Source: Planctomycetota bacterium
GTDB taxonomy: Bacteria; Planctomycetota; Phycisphaerae; Sedimentisphaerales; Anaerobacaceae
Direction: 5' to 3'
Assembly (NCBI GenBank): GCA_026386835.1
Contig: JAPLMV010000162.1
Coordinates: forward strand, 1-10,616
Length of the DNA stretch: 10,616 nt
In this document: positions 6,626-10,616 of the stretch, piece after piece
How positions within the stretch are numbered: position 1 is the stretch's first letter
Layout: every line of letters starts with the position of its first letter
Made by a program: the position numbers and the translations under genes
Notes under the pieces: generated by a model
The model's database searches: none
What the model was told of the DNA's origin: nothing
What the model saw: the letters and a program-made list of their open reading frames with translations, nothing else

Positions 6626-6655
6626 TTGAATTCTACGGTGTAATGGAAGTATGAT
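6626..6655 (+). promoter_or_regulatory. Putative sigma-70-type promoter for the glycosyltransferase
   Basis: TTGAAT (6626-6631) and TATGAT (6650-6655) are separated by 18 bases; the -10 element matches the consensus at five of six positions. Transcription would start near 6662 and give a leader of about 35 bases containing GGAGG six bases before the ATG at 6697. This suggests that the glycosyltransferase is transcribed independently of the monooxygenase. Confidence 0.45.
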
Positions 6656-6696
6656 ACGGTATGTGCAATTTTTCCAATGGTTCAATGGAGGCTTAA

Positions 6697-8431
6697 ATGA
6701 AAATAGCAGTGCATATTACGCATGAATCAATGAAGAAAATGGGTGGCATAGGGGCGGTACTTAGCGGCGTGTGCAATTTAGAGGATTATAAGCGATTTTA
6801 CGATAAAACGATTTTCTATGGGCCACTGTTTGATTTGCCTGCGGACAGTTTGCCCCATCATGGAACAACACTTGAGCGGCTGTTTTCCAGCCACGACAAT
6901 TATGATGCTGGGAATTACGCAAAAAAGTTCGGCGAAATCATAAAAAAGTACAATGTTGATATTGTCTATGGCAAAAGAAAACTTGTCAGCGATTTTGATA
7001 CAACCAGATCCACTACAGTTGATGTAGTTAATGTCGGCATAAACAGGATTAACCACGCTGAAGTGGAAAACTTTAAGTTTGCGGTGTGGAAAAATTTCGG
7101 CATCAAATCAAATCTTTATGAGAAAGACTGGGATTATGAGCAGTATTTAAGGATTGCGATACCGTTTCTTGAGATACTTGAGAAGTTATACGGCTCTGAT
7201 GCTCATTATTTCTATTTTGCACACGAATATATGGGTATCCCGTCGGTGTTGTCGGCCTTGATGAGCGGAAAAAAGCAGACAACGGTATTTGTTGCACACG
7301 AGGTTTCGCCGGCAAGGTCGCTGGTGGAGAACAGCCCCGGCCACGACATAAGTTTTTACAATATTTTGCGAAAAGCCGAGGGGCCGCACAAAGACCTTGA
7401 GCATATTTTCGGCTCCTTGGCGCACAACGCAAGGAGTGAACTGATTAAAAGGGCAGTGAAATTCGACCATATATTTGCTGTTGGAGACCTTGTCAAGGAA
7501 GAGTATCAATTTCTTGTGCCGAATACGCCGCCGGATAAGATAAAAGTGGTTTACAACGGGGTGTCGGCCAAAAGCATTTCTTTCGAGCACAAGCAGCAAA
7601 GCAGGGCTCATATCGAGAAATATATAGATTCACTATACAATTTTACGCCTGATATAATACTGACACACGTTACGCGGCTGGTTGCCAGCAAAGGGATATG
7701 GAGAGATATTTCGTTGTTGTATTTCCTCGACGAAATTTTTGATGCGCAGAATCTAAAAGGCGCCTACATACTTTTATCAACACTTATTGCAACCGGCAGG
7801 CCTTCTGAAGATATTTTCAGGATGGAAGACGATTACGGCTGGCCTGTTTTGCACAGGGAGGGCTGGCCTGACCTTATCGGCGGGGAAAAGGAAATCTACG
7901 AATATCTTCAGCTTTTCAACTCGAGGTCAAAGGCTATAAAAGGGGTTTTTATCAACCAGTTCGGTTTTGAACGCGCCAGGTGCGGGAAAAGAGTTCCTGA
8001 AAATGCGGAATTTGCAGATATCAGGATAGCTTCGGATGCGGAGCTCGGGTTTTCAATATATGAGCCGTTCGGCATTGCACAGATTGAAACGATACCTTAC
8101 GGCGGAACAGCCATTCTATCGTCTTCCTGCGGCGTAGCAAAGTTTCTCGATGAAAAATTTAAGGATGCACCAATTAAACATCTGTATTCTGGATTACATC
8201 GAAGCTGGCAGGAAGATGAGTTATGCTGCACTGAAGAACCTTACCATACACCAGCGGGACGCAATGGAAAAAGAAATTCTATCACATCATGCGAAGGAAA
8301 TATTCGATATTTTGCCGCGAACCGATGCCAAAAGAGAAGAATATCTTTTGAACGCCCAGAAATATGCCTCACGTATCAGCTGGGAGAATTCAGCGCAGGA
8401 TTATGTGTTTGGTTTTAATCCCTCCACTTGA
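6697..8431 (+). CDS. Glycogen-synthase-like glycosyltransferase, frameshifted near its 3' end
   Basis: This is a GT-B-fold glycosyltransferase resembling GT5/GT4 glycogen synthases, which add glucose from a nucleotide sugar to an alpha-1,4-glucan. The N-terminus has a KMGGIG loop (14-19), a form of the nucleotide-sugar-binding K-x-G-G motif. The second domain begins near VVYNGV (284-289) with THVTRLVASKGI (323-334). The catalytic E-x7-E is Glu456-Glu464 in YEPFGIAQIETI. An insert of about 80 residues (about 365-445) precedes that motif. The first frame runs to a TAA at 8416-8418, but its last 76 residues look unlike the family. A second frame from about 8186 to 8431 supplies a natural end (ILDYIEAGRKMSYAALKN through SWENSAQDYVFGF). 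Joining them near 8184-8190 gives about 578 residues. A 1-nt insertion or 2-nt deletion would explain this, as a sequencing error or a real mutation. GGAGG six bases upstream supports the start. The exact family is uncertain. Confidence 0.8.
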
Positions 8432-10616
8432 TTAATTCAGGGTGAATATCCTGCACAATGTCATTGGCCGGCTTGATTCGCACATTTAAACCCTGTGGGC
8501 CGTATCCTGCCAGTTCGAGGGAATAGCGGTAGTACATCAAACCGTCGCGTGCCTGTGCCGATTCCATAGCCAGGATTTTGTAGGCCTGATTTTTGCCATA
8601 GAGGTAGAAAAGCTCCACCTGGAAAAGCTCCGGAGGCGCCTGTCCGAAATAAACGCCGCATTCGACGTCCAAATGCTGACCGCCGGTGAGCTTGCCTTTT
8701 TTATCCACGCTGAAATTAAAAGATTTAATTTTTATATCATTCCAGTATCTCAAGATGCCCTTTTCTTCCTGGACGGCATTTCGCAGCAGCTTGTAATCAT
8801 CGGCGATGATGCCGGCGAATTCTTTGCTGGCGGGCATATAGAATTCCCTGAGGTAATCGCAAATCATCCGGTTGATATTGAAATTCTGGCAGATGGAAAA
8901 TATCGAATCTTTCATCATCTGTATCCAGGTTTCGGGAACATCGGCTTCGTTGCGCGTGTAGTAGAATTCGGCAATCTCATGTTCGAGCAAATCATATAAC
9001 TGATTTGCATCTGCTGCTTCCTGCAATTCCGGTGTGTTATAGAGAGTTCCTGCGGTAATTGCCCAGCCGTTTCTGCCGTTATATCCTTCCAGCCACCAGC
9101 CCTCGAGTGTGCTGAGATGCAAAACGCCGTTCATTCCCGCCTTCATACCGCTTGTGCCGCTGGCCTCCATATCGGCTGCGGGGTTATTGAGCCAGATATC
9201 CGCACCAGAGTAGAGGTGCCTGGCCACGTTAATGTCATAATTTTCGAGGAAAATCACCCTGTCTTTAAGATTGTAATCCCGTGCGAAATCGATGACTTCC
9301 TTAATCATTTTTTTGCTTTCGATATCTGCAGGATGTGCCTTTCCGGCGAAAATCATCTGAACCGGTCTTGAAGAGTTGGTGAGGATTTTCTTGAAACGCT
9401 CTTTATCATTTAAAATCAGGGCAGGCCTTTTGTAGCCGGCAAAACGCCTTGCGAAAACTATAGTCAGGTAATCGCTGTTGAGTGCTCCGCTGACGTCGAG
9501 GATGCCTGTCTGGTAATAGCCGCTTGCAGTCATCTGCCTATTGCACTGCCTTCTTATGAAATTAATCATCTCCTTCTTATTTCTGCGATGTTCTTCCCAC
9601 AACTCATGGTCCGGAATGTTATAAATATTTCTCCAGCCCTCTTCCTTCCCGCCGAAGTGTATGTAGTCGGGGCCCAGGTACCTGTCAAACAGCTCCGTAA
9701 AAGACTGACTTATCCAGGATGTATGGACGCCGTTGGTCACAGCGGTTATCGGTATTTCACCTGTTGTTCTTTCAGGGAAAAGATCGGCCCACATAGTCCT
9801 CGATATTTTCGCATGCTGCTTGGAAACACCGTTGATGTATCGCGAGAACCGCATCGCAAGTGCCGGCAGCCAGAATAGTTTGGTATCGTCTCCCACAAAA
9901 CCCATCTGGGCGATTTCTTCAAAATCAATCCCTATTTCCTTAATCCAGGGCTCGAGATATTTTTTTACCAGCTTAACATCTATGTTCTCATTGCCGGCGA
10001 TAACCGGCGTGTGTGTGGTGAAGACGGTTGAAGCCCTTATGAGAGCTTTTGCCTCGGAAAACGAAAAGTGCTGGTTTCGCATCAAATCGTGAAGACGTGC
10101 AATGACGGCAAAGGCGGAATGACCCTCATTAAAGTGATAGATTTTCGTTTTTATACCAAGAAGCTTCAGCGCCTCGATGCCTCCGATGCCGAGGATCAGT
10201 TCCTGCTGTATTCGCTTATCCCTGTCGCTTGCATAAAGCTCATCGGTGATGTTGCGCAGATGAGGCGGATTGTCGTCGATATCGGTGTCGAGCAATATCA
10301 ATTCGGATTTTCCGATATCTATCCTCCAAAGCTTTACCTTGACTTCCTCATCCATAATTCTGACTGTAATATGCGCCCAGTTTCCATCGGGGTCCTGCAA
10401 TTCCTTTGCGGGGATGAGATGATTTTCAAACTCATTGTAAACTTCCTGCTGTAAACCTGTTGGGTCTATATACTGCGTGAAATAACCGTATTTATACAAC
10501 AGCCCAACACCTATGACAGGCAGGTCAAAATCAGAAACGCCTTTGAGGTAATCCCCTGCGAGGATACCCAGTCCGCCGGCGTATATCGGGATACATTCGT
10601 GAAGCCCGAACTCCAT
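8415..10616 (-). CDS. glgP: Alpha-glucan (glycogen) phosphorylase, N-terminus off the right edge
   Basis: This is a GT35 phosphorylase that uses pyridoxal phosphate to release glucose-1-phosphate from alpha-1,4-glucans such as glycogen. The window holds 733 residues. The Met at the edge is internal: it belongs to the family motif SMEFGLHE, so roughly 100 or more residues lie outside. Visible motifs are IPIYAGGLGILAGD (9-22), HFNEGHSAF (161-169), TTHTPVIAGNE (200-210), TAVTNGVHTSWI (291-302), RFAGYKRP (391-398), and EASGTSGMKAGMNG (484-497), where Lys492 should bind the cofactor. The layout fits the alpha-glucan family phosphorylases of about 850 residues rather than classical MalP/GlgP. The gene ends at TAA 8417-8415, converging on the glycosyltransferase. 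It overlaps that gene's frame-corrected end by 17 bp, and no terminator is visible between them. The pairing suggests glycogen turnover. Confidence 0.93.
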   Translation of the reverse strand: MEFGLHECIPIYAGGLGILAGDYLKGVSDFDLPVIGVGLLYKYGYFTQYIDPTGLQQEVYNEFENHLIPAKELQDPDGNWAHITVRIMDEEVKVKLWRIDIGKSELILLDTDIDDNPPHLRNITDELYASDRDKRIQQELILGIGGIEALKLLGIKTKIYHFNEGHSAFAVIARLHDLMRNQHFSFSEAKALIRASTVFTTHTPVIAGNENIDVKLVKKYLEPWIKEIGIDFEEIAQMGFVGDDTKLFWLPALAMRFSRYINGVSKQHAKISRTMWADLFPERTTGEIPITAVTNGVHTSWISQSFTELFDRYLGPDYIHFGGKEEGWRNIYNIPDHELWEEHRRNKKEMINFIRRQCNRQMTASGYYQTGILDVSGALNSDYLTIVFARRFAGYKRPALILNDKERFKKILTNSSRPVQMIFAGKAHPADIESKKMIKEVIDFARDYNLKDRVIFLENYDINVARHLYSGADIWLNNPAADMEASGTSGMKAGMNGVLHLSTLEGWWLEGYNGRNGWAITAGTLYNTPELQEAADANQLYDLLEHEIAEFYYTRNEADVPETWIQMMKDSIFSICQNFNINRMICDYLREFYMPASKEFAGIIADDYKLLRNAVQEEKGILRYWNDIKIKSFNFSVDKKGKLTGGQHLDVECGVYFGQAPPELFQVELFYLYGKNQAYKILAMESAQARDGLMYYRYSLELAGYGPQGLNVRIKPANDIVQDIHPELIKWRD

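Noticed and set aside
8673..10454. Several plus-strand open frames of 84-128 residues inside the phosphorylase gene
   Set aside because: They are antisense shadows of a strongly conserved gene and show no domain or ribosome-binding site of their own.

Overview
The window comes from a bacterial chromosome of moderate GC content with accessory DNA on the left and housekeeping carbon metabolism on the right. Nothing in it fixes the taxon. A compact type II-C CRISPR locus, a GloB-like hydrolase, a clostridial-style nitronate monooxygenase and glycogen enzymes would suit an anaerobic or environmental bacterium. Planctomycetota (Phycisphaerae-like) is my low-confidence guess, from general resemblance rather than a marker gene.

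Left region (1-3985): a type II-C CRISPR-Cas locus. On the minus strand, cas9, cas1 and the first bases of cas2 follow one another with short overlaps. Divergent from cas9, on the plus strand, I predict a tracrRNA (about 3880-3985). It has a 36-nt anti-repeat, a GAAA-capped nexus hairpin and a perfect 15-bp terminal hairpin followed by Ts, a layout much like the Neisseria meningitidis tracrRNA. No CRISPR array lies in the window; it would be expected beyond cas2, off the left edge. The anti-repeat predicts the array repeat. The most notable point is that the Cas9 reading frame keeps its bridge helix, RuvC-II, HNH, RuvC-III and C-terminal domain, but lacks the N-terminal RuvC-I strand with the catalytic Asp. 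An in-frame stop lies 25 nt upstream of the TTG start, and the tracrRNA begins only about 50 bp away.

Middle region (3986-4554): about 570 bp without a convincing gene. It contains short tandem duplications (periods 7, 7 and 9) and an unusual array of about eleven A/T-tract units, each beginning with TG and spaced about 10.3 bp apart. Such spacing predicts curved DNA. A possible promoter with an overlapping palindrome leads into the next gene.

Right region (4555-10616): three plus-strand genes and one convergent minus-strand gene. The plus-strand genes encode a metallo-beta-lactamase-fold hydrolase (glyoxalase II-like), an FMN-dependent nitronate monooxygenase/FabK-like enzyme with a four-Cys cluster, and a glycogen-synthase-like glycosyltransferase. 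The glycosyltransferase is broken by a frameshift near 8184-8190; its true C-terminus continues in another frame to 8431. The minus-strand gene is an alpha-glucan (glycogen) phosphorylase whose N-terminus lies beyond the right edge. The last two genes form a convergent pair that probably builds and degrades the same storage glucan.

Two of the six main genes carry apparent lesions (the cas9 5' end and the glycosyltransferase frameshift). Sequencing or assembly error should be excluded before either is read as biology.
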